NCBI GenBank assembly: GCA_023436205.1
Contig: JAEZKC010000085.1
Location: forward strand, 1-64,000
Source of the DNA: Fibrobacterota bacterium
GTDB taxonomy: Bacteria; Fibrobacterota; Chitinivibrionia; Chitinivibrionales; Chitinispirillaceae
DNA length: 64,000 nt
Direction of reading: 5' to 3'
Position numbers and translations under genes: made by a program
The notes under the pieces: model-generated
Databases searched by the model: none
The model's input: the letters and a program-made list of their open reading frames with translations, nothing else
Told to the model about the DNA's origin: nothing
Part shown: positions 8,125 to 17,700 of the stretch, piece by piece
Position numbering within the stretch: the stretch's first letter is position 1
Layout: the number at the start of each line of letters is the position of its first letter

Positions 8125-10236
8125 TTAATAAACTATATTAAGGCTCTGCAATCCTTCCAGTTTTATGTAATCGATTGCTATTTCTGCATCATTCTGATTT
8201 CTAACTTGCACCATAAAAGATCTTACAGCATATTTCCCATGCTCCCAAGTCCAGTTTTCTGCACTAGCTTTAGAATAGGGTTCCGGTGTCAGTTCACTAA
8301 CCGGGATCACCACCTCTGTCCACTCATCAGTTAACGACAACATCTTGCCATAGTAACCCCATCCCTGGCCGGTTTCATCTATATCGGATGTTTCCAAAGA
8401 CACTCTTACCGTTCCGCTCCCTCTGACTCTCATTATCAAAGCTGTTAGATCACTCAAGTCATAATAGGTGGCTCCATTTCCGATGATATTACATCCGAAG
8501 CCGGCGTAGGGATAATCATTTGTGGATGAACTGGTAGTAAGAGTAGTCTGCAGAATTCCATCATGCACCATGAGTTGGGTGTTATCTGCACCTATTTCTG
8601 TCCCGTTTGTATTTACTGATGATCCCGAATGATCCTTAAATGTGTACCAGTATCCTCCGCCCTGCCACGAATTACCATACACCAAATTACCATAAAGTGC
8701 TCCAAGCCAGCTTTGAGGTGCATTGTTGGAAATATAGTCAAAGTTATCCAGATACAGACTTGTTCCATCATTTATGAAAATATTTACTTCACCAGTGGAT
8801 TGATTCCCATCCGTGTCGGTTACTCTTAAACTGCATGTGAGAACCTGCATCTCGTCAGGAGCAATTATGGTGGTATCTGCTGTAGACGTTTCCACCCACT
8901 CTCCGTTTCCAATTTTCCATTCGTATTTTACAATTCCAGCTTCATCTGTAGCTCTCCCGTGCAAATGGATCTCTGTTCCGATGAGAACAGATGTATCCGG
9001 ACCGGTATTGCAGTTCGGCTCAAACAGTTTCAGATAGAGTATGCCGGTTGCAGGTTCTGATAGTAAACCGTCATTGTCAATAACCATCACTTTTACCGTT
9101 TTCTCTCCGCTTGTTGTAAACGCGACTTGGATGGAGTCTGCAGAAGTGGTATCTTCAAAGTGCTCTCCATCGAGTGCCCAGATATAAGACACTACAGTTC
9201 CGCCTGGATTCTGGTCGACCCCTGCAGCTTTCAGACAGATGCTGTCAGTGAGTTGTTTATAGAAGTTGTATACAGCTGTTTCAGGCATGGATACCGAAGG
9301 AAACGTTTCTACAATTTTAAATGAAAATGTATCCGGCTCGGAAAACAGAGAATCGCTATCCATTACCTTTACAAGTATCTCCTTGTCACCACTAACGCTG
9401 TATGCTGCTCCGATGGTGCCGATCTCAGTAGTATCAAGGAAATGAACGCCGTCCAGTGCCCAGAAATACTTGACAATGGAATCACCGAATGGATCGTTTG
9501 TGGTTGCAATGAACCATAAGGAGTCATTGATATCTATTTGATAAAAAGGCAAAGAACTTTGAATAGGTTTGTTACGTTCTTCATCAGGTATGATCTCTAC
9601 TGAAGGTACTGCATTATTAGGATTAAAAGCCGCGATCTGAATATCTCCCGCATTGGAATTGAATGTAACCGGGCTGCTTCTACCGATAAGTGCTCCGTCA
9701 TTGTTTCGTAGTTCAATGACTACTGAGTAATCCATCTGATCTGTACTGTGTTTAAAATAGGCAAATCCGCTGAAACTGTTTGTCTGGGAGTTGTACCACA
9801 GATCTTTTGTGATCAGAGCATCGTTCTGTGAAATGTTTGCACGGATCTGTCCAACACTATCGTCTGGTAAAGCTGTAAAGGACCCGTAAATATCTCTTTG
9901 AATGATGTATATGTCGGGAAGAGTATCGATCCATTTCTTAAGTTTGTAGCTGGTGATAAGCTGTTTGTCCTTAAGCACCTCCAGTTTAGCTGAATCTGCG
10001 ATAGGTTCAAGCTCAGAAGTGATCTCCTCCAGTGCGATGGTAAACACACCATCGGAGCCTGTTATGTCGTAGACGCCTAGCCCTGGAAGGCTTGCAACCG
10101 CTCCGGCTATTGGTCTTCCTCCGTTTTCCATCACTTTGCCTGTAAGAAAAACCGAGTACCTGTTTTGTTCCTCCTCCAGGGGGTTTGTGCAATAGACAAT
10201 CATTAGCGAAACAAGGCAGAGAGCCAGCTTTTTCAT
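8125..10236 (-). CDS. Surface lipoprotein with Ig/PKD-like repeats and CIA30/CBM11-like C-terminal domain
   Basis: A 703-aa exported lipoprotein: basic N-terminus, hydrophobic stretch and lipobox ending at Cys16 (MIVYC). A carboxypeptidase-regulatory-like Ig fold follows at about 28-100 (VFLTGKVMENGGRPIAGA). Three or more PKD/Ig-type repeats run from about 210 to 500, each with a YFWALDG or YIWALDG-like core followed by KVMDSDSLFSEP or KVMVIDNDGLLSEP. The C-terminal 200 residues (from LYLDNFDYIS) form a beta-sandwich of the CIA30/CBM11 type, ending in IAIDYIKLEG, as seen in carbohydrate-binding modules of fibre-degrading bacteria. No catalytic domain is visible. It converges on the GH8 gene, so it probably binds polysaccharide at the cell surface. 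Ligand unknown. Confidence 0.8.
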   Translation of the reverse strand: MKKLALCLVSLMIVYCTNPLEEEQNRYSVFLTGKVMENGGRPIAGAVASLPGLGVYDITGSDGVFTIALEEITSELEPIADSAKLEVLKDKQLITSYKLKKWIDTLPDIYIIQRDIYGSFTALPDDSVGQIRANISQNDALITKDLWYNSQTNSFSGFAYFKHSTDQMDYSVVIELRNNDGALIGRSSPVTFNSNAGDIQIAAFNPNNAVPSVEIIPDEERNKPIQSSLPFYQIDINDSLWFIATTNDPFGDSIVKYFWALDGVHFLDTTEIGTIGAAYSVSGDKEILVKVMDSDSLFSEPDTFSFKIVETFPSVSMPETAVYNFYKQLTDSICLKAAGVDQNPGGTVVSYIWALDGEHFEDTTSADSIQVAFTTSGEKTVKVMVIDNDGLLSEPATGILYLKLFEPNCNTGPDTSVLIGTEIHLHGRATDEAGIVKYEWKIGNGEWVETSTADTTIIAPDEMQVLTCSLRVTDTDGNQSTGEVNIFINDGTSLYLDNFDYISNNAPQSWLGALYGNLVYGNSWQGGGYWYTFKDHSGSSVNTNGTEIGADNTQLMVHDGILQTTLTTSSSTNDYPYAGFGCNIIGNGATYYDLSDLTALIMRVRGSGTVRVSLETSDIDETGQGWGYYGKMLSLTDEWTEVVIPVSELTPEPYSKASAENWTWEHGKYAVRSFMVQVRNQNDAEIAIDYIKLEGLQSLNIVY

Positions 10237-10530
10237 AGATCGTATCCTGTTAAAAGGTTTTGGGAGTTTTGCGTTATATTGAAATTTAGAATCATCTCAT
10301 TCCGAATTAATGCAATGTCTAAAGCTCTTCATTGCGCGACCCATATCTGAAAGATTGATATTCAAGATCACACCAGCATCTAATTTAGTGCAGCGCAGCA
10401 CCTATTTGGTTTACTTTTTTAAAATAAATGCTCACTTGAAGTGATCAGCGATCTCTTTTTGAAAGCCGAGATGCTGCATCACAATATAAAAACAGGAGTT
10501 ACCGGGGAATCCAGATGAAACGAATCACAA

Positions 10531-11448
10531 CTAAGGCGGGCACAAAGCACATACGGAACGAAACACTTCCGTCGATAGATATCTGTCACCTCTATCAGGG
10601 AAAATCACCGCCACACTTGATCCCCTGGGCAGATCACGAGCTATTTGCATTGCACCCCACATGGCAGCTCCGCTGCTTATCCCGCAAAACAACCCCTCCT
10701 TGATAGCCAAATCGCGGGTGGTTTCAAAGGCATCATCATCGGAACACTCGTAATTGACATCTATAAGAGTGGGGTCATAAATCTCAGGAACAATCGATTC
10801 CTCCATGTTCTTGAGACCCTGGATTCGATGGTTCATTGTCGGTTCGATGCCGACGATCTTTGTTCCCATATCTTTTGATTTGAAATACCTGGAAATCCCC
10901 ATCAGCGTTCCCGTGGTTCCCATACCGGCGACAACAGCCGCTACATCGCCATTAAGATCTCTGTCGATTTCGGGGGCAGTAGTTTCAAAGTGAGCCTGCC
11001 AGTTCGCGGGATTGGAAAACTGGTTGGGCATGTAGTATTTGTCGCTGTCTTTTTCCATTATGCTGTGAGCTCTTCGTATTGCTCCATCCGTTTTATCACA
11101 GCCGGGGGTCAATTCCAGTTCCGCCCCCAGTGCCATCAGGATTGAACGTCGTTCTTCACTGACACATGCTGGCATAAGCAGCTTAATCCGTAAACCCATA
11201 GCTGCTGCAATCATTGCCATTCCAATTCCTGTATTTCCTGATGTGGGTTCCAGAATTGTTTTGCCAGGGTTCAGGGAACCGGATTCTACGGCTTTTTTAA
11301 GCATGTAGTAAGCTGGTCTGTCCTTGACTGAACCACCGGGGTTTGCACCTTCAAGCTTTGCAAGAATTCTGACTCCAGTACTTTTGGGGTTCCAGATGTG
11401 CTCAATTTCAACCAGGGGAGTATTTCCAATTATTTTTGTTACGCTCAT
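10531..11448 (-). CDS. Cysteine synthase family PLP enzyme (O-acetylserine sulfhydrylase)
   Basis: Makes L-cysteine from an activated serine and sulfide in the cytoplasm. At 305 aa it has the normal family length. The PLP lysine is Lys42 in NPGGSVKDR, the substrate loop PTSGNTG is at 68-74, and the phosphate-binding GMGTTGT loop lies near 177. The C-terminal ISSGAAMW is also conserved. The tail CALCPP carries two cysteines; many CysM-like relatives end instead in a flexible C-terminal extension. Whether the substrate is O-acetylserine or O-phosphoserine cannot be decided here. It is monocistronic, with about 640 bases of non-coding DNA upstream. The start ATG has no strong ribosome site, but no better start exists before the conserved GNTPLV motif. 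Confidence 0.92.
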   Translation of the reverse strand: MSVTKIIGNTPLVEIEHIWNPKSTGVRILAKLEGANPGGSVKDRPAYYMLKKAVESGSLNPGKTILEPTSGNTGIGMAMIAAAMGLRIKLLMPACVSEERRSILMALGAELELTPGCDKTDGAIRRAHSIMEKDSDKYYMPNQFSNPANWQAHFETTAPEIDRDLNGDVAAVVAGMGTTGTLMGISRYFKSKDMGTKIVGIEPTMNHRIQGLKNMEESIVPEIYDPTLIDVNYECSDDDAFETTRDLAIKEGLFCGISSGAAMWGAMQIARDLPRGSSVAVIFPDRGDRYLSTEVFRSVCALCPP

Positions 11449-12091
11449 AGTCTAATAGTCTCATGCAGAGTTGATGGTAATTTATTCACAAGTTAGCTTT
11501 GAAGATTCTATTCGAATCAAATTATGTCTGGCCAAACATGTGGTCAATCATTCCCTGCTGCTTTGCGAATCTGGTGGTGACCGACTTTTGAGGGTTGATA
11601 TGTCCTCACTGGCATCCAGGGTAATTATTTGATCTGCTCCGGCAGATCACAGATCGTTATGCAATCTGCATGATCTTGGAAAAACAACCAGTCCGTCTGC
11701 TTTGCACCATTGTTCACATCGTTATCATAATCTAATGATAGGGTTTGCTGCGCTGTTTCAAAGGCAGACTACCTGTGGAGGCACTATCTGCCTGCCTGAG
11801 GTATGGACTAGTTTTCTGAGGCTTATTTTCAACATTGATCGCAGCCTGGATGCACTTTGGTGATATGCCTATCAACGATGTTTAGATAGTGGACTGGTTT
11901 TGATCAGATTGTTTTCATTGTTGAACAGATGTTACCTTGAGTTCTGAACCAGCCCTGCATCGTTGCATATGGGGCCGACTAAGTTCGGTGTGAACCCGGC
12001 AAAGCTGCTTTTATTCCGGTGTTAATGCGTAGGATATTCTTCCGTATGAAGTGGCCAGTCCCGCCCATCGCGGGTCTGGCGAAAGAGGTAG
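11449..12091. other. Gene-free spacer upstream of the cysteine synthase gene
   Basis: No plausible gene on either strand and no tRNA fold found. A small hairpin with arms GATCTGC (11631-11637) and GCAGATC (11642-11648) is present. An imperfect GC-rich inverted repeat near 12056-12079 lies beside the stop codon of the next gene and could be its terminator, though it lacks a T-tract. Confidence 0.5.
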
Positions 12092-12763
12092 TCAATCCTC
12101 TTCCTGGATATTGTTTTCGGTTTCTTCTTCGGAGCTGCTCTTGCGAACCATCCTTGGAAAAAGCCGGTCGGCCATCTTACGTCCGAACAGCTTTTCCGCC
12201 TCGAACATGTTGGAGAGATACTGACGGATCAGGTCAGCTTTTGCGATCTGGAGTTCGGCATCGGCAGCGCCCACCTTGTTTATGGAGTCAAGGTACTGGG
12301 CTGCGATTTCGTTCACCTTGTCAGCTGCTTCAGTGAGTATTTTTGCCTGGGAGTATAATGGGTGGCTGGAACCCAGTGTCTGGATGCGGGATACCACTTT
12401 CATCACTTCTGCCGGTTCCTGCAAGGCATTGGTTCTGATGATCTGGGTGGTGTCCTGCGGGAAAATGGTCTCATAAGTGCGGGAGCTGGGGTTTTCCAGG
12501 TCGTAATCTTTGCTCCTGGATGCTGCTATTCTGATTTTGTTGTCAAGTTCGCTGTCATGAAAGGCGATCAGATCGTAGAAGCCGTCGCGGGTTTCTTCCG
12601 CAACTTTTTTCTGAGCCATTTTCTGAACAACATTCGCAATACCGCTTTCAATAGCTGTGCTCAGCTGTTCGCATCCCGGTATCTGGGTACAGAGCCTTGA
12701 GTGCCGTTTGCTAATAGTGACACACATGCCCGGGGAATACTTATTGTGAAGACGTTGAGCCAT
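12092..12763 (-). CDS. Unassigned cytoplasmic helical protein
   Basis: A 223-aa protein that I do not recognise. GAGGAGG sits six bases before the ATG, so it is probably translated. There is no signal peptide or membrane segment. The sequence is predicted mostly helical, with long amphipathic stretches in the second half (ILTEAADKVNEIAAQYLDSI, then IAKADLIRQYLSN) and an acidic, Ser/Glu-rich end. The middle contains a paired-basic stretch followed by a short ordered block (SRTYETIFPQ). It has long spacers on both sides and no operon partner, so context gives no hint of function. Confidence 0.65.
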   Translation of the reverse strand: MAQRLHNKYSPGMCVTISKRHSRLCTQIPGCEQLSTAIESGIANVVQKMAQKKVAEETRDGFYDLIAFHDSELDNKIRIAASRSKDYDLENPSSRTYETIFPQDTTQIIRTNALQEPAEVMKVVSRIQTLGSSHPLYSQAKILTEAADKVNEIAAQYLDSINKVGAADAELQIAKADLIRQYLSNMFEAEKLFGRKMADRLFPRMVRKSSSEEETENNIQEED

Positions 12764-13252
12764 TTTGGCCTCCTCGCTCTTGTCAAAGAGCTTGTACGGT
12801 GTAAGAGAGGATCATGCACCATGCATGATTTGTGGTGATTGCAGATGAGAATAGTACATTTTGGAAATTAGGGTACATTGTAAATATAGGTATTTCGGTG
12901 AGGGGTAAGTCAAGTAATGGATATGTAAAGCTTTATAATGATGTTTTACTGGAGGGTGATGATTGTCATTTAAACATCATTTGCGAAGACGCCAAGATCT
13001 GAATGCTGCAGATGCAGTGGGTGTTCGTCTGAACAGATTGTGGTGAGTTGTTCTCTATTGTGAAATGTAAGTCCCAATGCAGCCGAGAAATGATTACACC
13101 AGTCGGAATTACATTCTGGCGTTACCACTATCATAATTGTATCGACCTGCCTGCTGATCATGATGGATCACATTCTTTTCTAATCCAATGTCTGTCCATT
13201 GCAGATTTAAAATGGTATATTAATCAGTGAAAAATAAACACAGGAGGGAACA
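12764..13252. other. Gene-free spacer between divergent genes
   Basis: About 490 bases with no convincing coding sequence. It must contain the promoters for the minus-strand helical protein and the plus-strand exported protein. I cannot assign clear -35/-10 pairs. Confidence 0.45.
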
Positions 13253-13918
13253 TTGAAACGCTTACTCGTTATGCTCTTTGTATCGGTTGTATCCACTTTT
13301 GCCGCTGAAAAAACCACAAATCTGGACTCCTATAAAGGTAATAAAACCTTCGCCTGGGCTGAAACGACTTTCATCGTCGCTCAGAAAGAATACCGTCTTA
13401 TAAACATTCGCAGTGTAAATACGAAAGCTGATACGGCATGCATTTCGGCTATTCTTTTTGATAAGAGAAAGCTGGTTTTTACCGATTTGAAAGACAATGT
13501 CGCCCCTTATGGTCTGGTTGTTCCTGCTGAACAGCCCGTTAAAAACGGGTTGATCATCCTAAAGCCTTCACCATCAGATGCCAAAACGTTCATCATCTTT
13601 CCAAGTGGAAAAATGGTGGTTCTCCCGGGCGCATCAGTCCTGGTGGACCCAGTTGGCTCACTGGTGTATTGTGTTTGGGATGATGACGGACAGTACCGGT
13701 TGTCTGTTTTCAACTATAAGGCTATGAAGCTCCTCCTTACTGCCGTTCCGATTCCCAAGCCGGTAAAGTGGTATTCTTCAATGCTTGATTATCAGTTCAC
13801 CGCTGAAGACAAAGCTGTTTACAATGTCGATATTATGGGCAAATCCGTCGGCAAAGCGCAGGATGCGCCTGGTGAAAAGGAACCTTTGGAGTATATTAAA
13901 GGTGTACTTTGGAAATAG
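13253..13918 (+). CDS. Exported protein of unknown function, TTG start
   Basis: A 221-aa protein with an N-terminal signal peptide (about residues 1-18, cleavage after TFAA). The start codon is TTG; the choice is supported by a strong AGGAGG five to six bases upstream and by the signal peptide beginning right there. The mature part is beta-rich with alternating hydrophobic strands (SLVYCVWDDDGQYRLSVF), reminiscent of one sheet of a propeller-like or Ig-like fold, but no family was recognised. There are no cysteines for lipidation. It is probably monocistronic: a REP palindrome lies 22 bases after the stop codon. Confidence 0.7.
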   Translation: MKRLLVMLFVSVVSTFAAEKTTNLDSYKGNKTFAWAETTFIVAQKEYRLINIRSVNTKADTACISAILFDKRKLVFTDLKDNVAPYGLVVPAEQPVKNGLIILKPSPSDAKTFIIFPSGKMVVLPGASVLVDPVGSLVYCVWDDDGQYRLSVFNYKAMKLLLTAVPIPKPVKWYSSMLDYQFTAEDKAVYNVDIMGKSVGKAQDAPGEKEPLEYIKGVLWK

Positions 13919-13939
13919 TTCCATAAGGACGCTGTGCAG

Positions 13940-13959
13940 GGACGCCATACTTGGCGTCC
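13940..13959. repeat. REP palindrome 1, upstream of the RAYT gene
   Basis: Arms GGACGCCA and TGGCGTCC with a 4-nt centre, preceded by GCAG. Same family as the palindromes at 14647, 14715 and 25312. Confidence 0.85.
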
Positions 13960-14090
13960 ATACTTTTCTCGCCTAAAGCAAGTCTATACCGTTTTCAAAT
14001 TTTCCGAAACAAAGTAGTGTAAGTCAAAGATCTCTCAGTGACAAGTTTGTTCTCTTTAACAGTTAACAACTTTTCAAAGAGGAGACCGGT

Positions 14091-14612
14091 ATGACACTGT
14101 ACAATAATAAATATCGCAGTGAAACTACACGCTTGCCTTCATGGGACTATTCCTCTCCAGGTTATTACTTCGTTACCATTTGTGTTCGTCACATGCGACA
14201 CCTGTTTGGTAGAGTTGAGAATGATGCCATGGTTTTGAATTATTACGGAAAGATAGTATTCGATGAATGGGAGCGAACATTTCAGATTCGCAGCAATGTG
14301 ATATGGGATGAATTTGTGGTGATGCCGAATCATTTCCATGCGGTAGTGCATATTGCAGGGAAGCCATGTAATGCACGTACGCTATTGCATGGCGTACGTA
14401 CAGGAAAATGGAAGTCGGGGGTTCTGGGGGCAATTATGGGTCAATTTAAGCAGCAGGTCACTAAAAAAATTCGTCGAAATGGTGTTCCGGGATTTAATTG
14501 GCTAAATAGGTTTTATGATCATATCGTGAGAGATGAAGAAGATTTAAATCGTATCCGGGAATATATCCGGAACAATCCGGCTAAATGGGGGAGGGATAAA
14601 TTCTATTCTTGA
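14091..14612 (+). CDS. REP-associated tyrosine transposase (RAYT, IS200-like Y1 family)
   Basis: A single-copy-type domesticated transposase of the Y1 HUH family that processes REP palindromes as single-stranded DNA. At 173 aa it has the usual length. The metal-binding HUH motif is HFH at 81-83 (MPNHFHA), and the nucleophile is probably Tyr158 in RIREYIRNNP. GGAG lies six bases before the ATG. It is flanked by REP palindromes that share one core, one about 130 bases upstream and two or three just downstream. Unusually, a 21-nt REP-like palindrome lies inside the gene at 14377-14397, encoding residues 96-103 of the linker between the HUH motif and the GAIMGQFK helix. Its length is a multiple of three, so the frame is kept. 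The gene itself appears intact. Confidence 0.93.
   Translation: MTLYNNKYRSETTRLPSWDYSSPGYYFVTICVRHMRHLFGRVENDAMVLNYYGKIVFDEWERTFQIRSNVIWDEFVVMPNHFHAVVHIAGKPCNARTLLHGVRTGKWKSGVLGAIMGQFKQQVTKKIRRNGVPGFNWLNRFYDHIVRDEEDLNRIREYIRNNPAKWGRDKFYS
14377..14397. repeat. REP-like palindrome inside the RAYT coding sequence
   Basis: Arms GTACGC...GCGTAC around a 9-nt centre, extending to a perfect 8-bp inverted repeat at 14375-14382 and 14392-14399. It aligns without gaps to the 21-nt REPs at 14715 and 25312; the second and second-last bases both changed, keeping the pair (G:C to T:A). Confidence 0.75.
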
Positions 14613-14620
14613 TTTTGTGT

Positions 14621-14644
14621 GTAGGGATGCCATGATTTGACACC
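14621..14644. repeat. Degenerate REP copy with GTAG foot
   Basis: GTAG at 14621-14624 is followed by GGATGCCAT and, after a short gap, TGACACC. The right arm has decayed. The GTAG tetranucleotide is the kind of foot sequence recognised by RAYT enzymes. Confidence 0.55.
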
Positions 14645-14646
14645 TA

Positions 14647-14667
14647 AGACGCCATTACATGGCGTCT
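14647..14667. repeat. REP palindrome 2, downstream of the RAYT gene
   Basis: Arms AGACGCCAT and ATGGCGTCT with centre TAC. The outer pair changed from G:C to A:T on both arms. It is followed by GTACGAAAAAA, nearly the same tail as at the distant copy 25312-25332. Confidence 0.85.
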
Positions 14668-14672
14668 GTACG

Positions 14673-14704
14673 AAAAAAGCCCCGGGTTTCCCCGAGGCTT
14701 TTGT
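14673..14704. terminator. Bidirectional terminator between RAYT and PFOR genes
   Basis: A GC-rich stem (AAGCCCCGGG with CCCCGAGGCTT, one wobble/mismatch) is flanked by an A-tract on the left and TTTT on the right. It serves the plus-strand RAYT gene and the minus-strand PFOR gene. Confidence 0.75.
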
Positions 14705-14714
14705 AGAAATGCAA

Positions 14715-14735
14715 GGACGCCATAGTATGGCGTCC
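14715..14735. repeat. REP palindrome 3, near the end of the PFOR gene
   Basis: Arms GGACGCCAT and ATGGCGTCC with centre AGT, preceded by GCAA. It lies 19 bases beyond the PFOR stop codon. Confidence 0.88.
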
Positions 14736-14754
14736 ATTTGTAGCTGCTGAAAGA

Positions 14755-17700
14755 TTACATCTCCAGCGCGGCCAGCTGCTTGAGCATCTTGAACTTCGCG
14801 GCGACAGATTTCTGGGCGCCATCGATAAGTTGCTTCGATGCTTCTGGGTTGGAACGCTGAAGGATCTTGTATCTGTTTTCTTTGTACACGTAATCGGCCA
14901 GAGAGATCGTAGGATCTTTGCTGTCCAGAACGAGCGGGTTCTTGCCTTCGAGCGCAAGAGCCGGGTTGTAACGGTAGAGCGGCCAGTGACCGGACTCCAC
15001 AGCATTACGCTGCTCGCCGTAACCGTTGATCATATCGATACCATGAGCGATACAGTGCGAGTAAGCAAGGATCAAGCTGGGACCGTCGTAAGCTTCCGCT
15101 TCCGCCATCGCCTTGATCACCTGATTCTGGTTTGCACCCATGGCCACGCGTGCCACGTAGATGTAACCGTAGCTCATTGCAATCATGGCCAGGTCTTTCT
15201 TGATTGTCGGCTTACCGCTGGCGGCAAACTTGGCAACCGCACCCATCGGGGTTGACTTGGATGACTGACCGCCGGTGTTGGAGTACACTTCGGTGTCAAG
15301 CACCAGGATGTTCACGTTCTTGCCGGAAGCAAGCACATGGTCCAGACCACCGTAACCGATGTCGTATGCCCAACCGTCACCACCGATCGCCCACACGGAC
15401 TTTTTCACCATGTAGTCAATCACGCTCATGAGCTCTTTGCACATCTCGGAAGTGCAGTTGCCCATAAGCTCCTTGGCTCTGGCAACGCGTGCACGCTGTT
15501 CCTCGATCTGGGCAGTCGTTGACTGCTGAGCATTGAGGATCTGACCGACGATCTCCTTCACTTCGCCGCCGCAGCAATCACCGGCCATAACCTGCTGGCA
15601 CAGCTCTGTGGCATACTGGGTGAACTTGTCGACTGACAGACGCATACCGTAGGCAAGTTCCGCGTTGTCTTCGAACAGCGAGTTGTTCCATGTGGGACCT
15701 CTGCCGTCGTCTCTCTTGGTGTAGGGAGTGGTGGGCAGGTTCCCGCTGTAGATCGAAGTACAGCCGGTTGCATTTGCAATGTAGAGTCTGTCACCAACCA
15801 GCTGGGTAAGCAGCTTGATATATGCAGTCTCTCCGCAGCCTGCGCAGGCACCGCTGAACTCAAACAGCGGACGGATGAACTGGCTGCCCTTGACAGTTTC
15901 AGCATTGTACTTGGCACTGTCGGTATCTGGAATGCCAAGGAAGAACTCCCAGTTCTTAGCTTCCTGCTCACGGATGGGGCTCTGGTTCTGCATGGTGATG
16001 GCACCCTTTTCCTTTGCAGGGCAGTTGGCCACGCACACGCCACATCCGGTACAGTCTTCAGGGGCAACCTGCAGGGTGTACTTGAGACCTGTCAGTTCCT
16101 TGCCCTTGGCGTCGGTTGACTTGAAAGCTGCCGGAGCACCTTCCAGGTGTTTGGCATCATAAGCTTTCGGTCTGATTGTGGCGTGAGGACAGATAAGTGA
16201 GCAGCGGTGACACTGTATACAGGCACTGGGATCCCAGACTGGAATCTGCACTGCAATATTGCGCTTCTCGTACTTGGTTGTACCTGAAGGCCACACACCA
16301 TCTGCGGGCATGTCGGAAACCGGGATCTGATCCCCTTCCTGCTTGATAATCCTGGCGGTCACATTCTTGACAAACTCAGGAGCATCTTCGGAAACACCCT
16401 TGCGATCGACAATGGGGTTTGTGACCTGTGAAGGATAATCAACCTTCTGCACGCCTTCCAGTGCCTTGTCAATAGAAGCGATATTCATATTGACAATGGC
16501 ATCACCCTTCTTGCCGTAGGTCTTTTTGATGGCGTACTTGATTGAATCCACAGCAACGTTTTCATCAATAACTTTTGAGATCTTGAAGAAAGCGGTCTGC
16601 ATGATGGTGTTGATACGTGGACCCAGGCCGATGCCCTGAGCGATGCCGATAGCGTCAATGATGTAGAAGTTAAGCTTCTTGTCGATGATCTGCTTCTGCA
16701 CCCGTCCAGGCAGGTTGTTCCACACCGAGTCCTTGTCAAACTCGGAAGTAAGCAGGAATGTGCCACCGTCAACCAGGTTCTGAAGCATGTCGTACTTTTC
16801 CACAAAGGAGAAGTTGTGGCATGCCAGGAAGTTTGCCTTGGTGATCAGGTAGGGGCTGCGAATGGGCTTCTTGCCGAATCTTAAATGAGACACGGTGATC
16901 GTCCCGGCCTTCTTGGAGTCGTACACGAAATAACCCTGAGTATTGTTCTCGGTTTCATCGGCGATGATCTTGATGCTGTTTTTGTTGGCGGATACAGTAC
17001 CGTCTGAACCCAACCCGTAGAACAGTGCGCGGTAGACATCATCGCTCTCTGTGGTGAATGACTTGTCATAGTCAAGTGATGAACCCATCACATTGTCGTT
17101 GATACCGATGATGAAATGGTTTTTGGGTTTGTCTTTGCCCAGTTCGTCGTAGACGGCCTTGACCATTGCCGGGGTGAACTCGGCCGATCCCAGACCATAG
17201 CGTCCGCCGATAACACGGGGCCATGCCTTGATCTTTGACTCGCCGTTTTCCATTGCTTCACCGATAGCGGTGCGTACGTCTTCGTACAGAGGCTCGCCCA
17301 GTGATCCGGGTTCCTTTGTTCTGTCGAGCACTGCAATTTTCTTGACAGTTTCAGGAAGTGCGGCTACCAGAAGAGATGCATCCAGAGGACGGAAAAGACG
17401 AACTTTGAGAACTCCGGTCTTTTCACCCTTCTTGTTGAGGAAGTCTGAAGTTTCATGGACGGTGTCTGCACCGGAACCCATGATGATGATCACTTTTTCG
17501 GCATCAGGCGCACCGACATAGTCAAACAGATGGTACTGTCTGCCGGTCAGCTTGGCGAACTTGTCCATATATTTCTGCAGGATTGCAGGAGCTGCAGCAT
17601 AGTATTGGTTTACAGTCTCACGACCCTGGAAGTAGACGTCAGGGTTCTGGGCTGTTCCCTTGATGTAGGGACGGTCAGGTGACATAGCTCTGAGTCTGTG

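Noticed and set aside
11495..11530. TTCGAATC-like stretch suggesting a tRNA T-arm
   Set aside because: No acceptor stem, D-arm or anticodon loop can be built around it.
12970..13161. 63-codon minus-strand frame in the spacer
   Set aside because: No ribosome site and no conserved pattern; isolated.
15558..16067. 169-codon same-strand frame within the PFOR gene
   Set aside because: An out-of-frame shadow of the strongly conserved ferredoxin/TPP region of PFOR.
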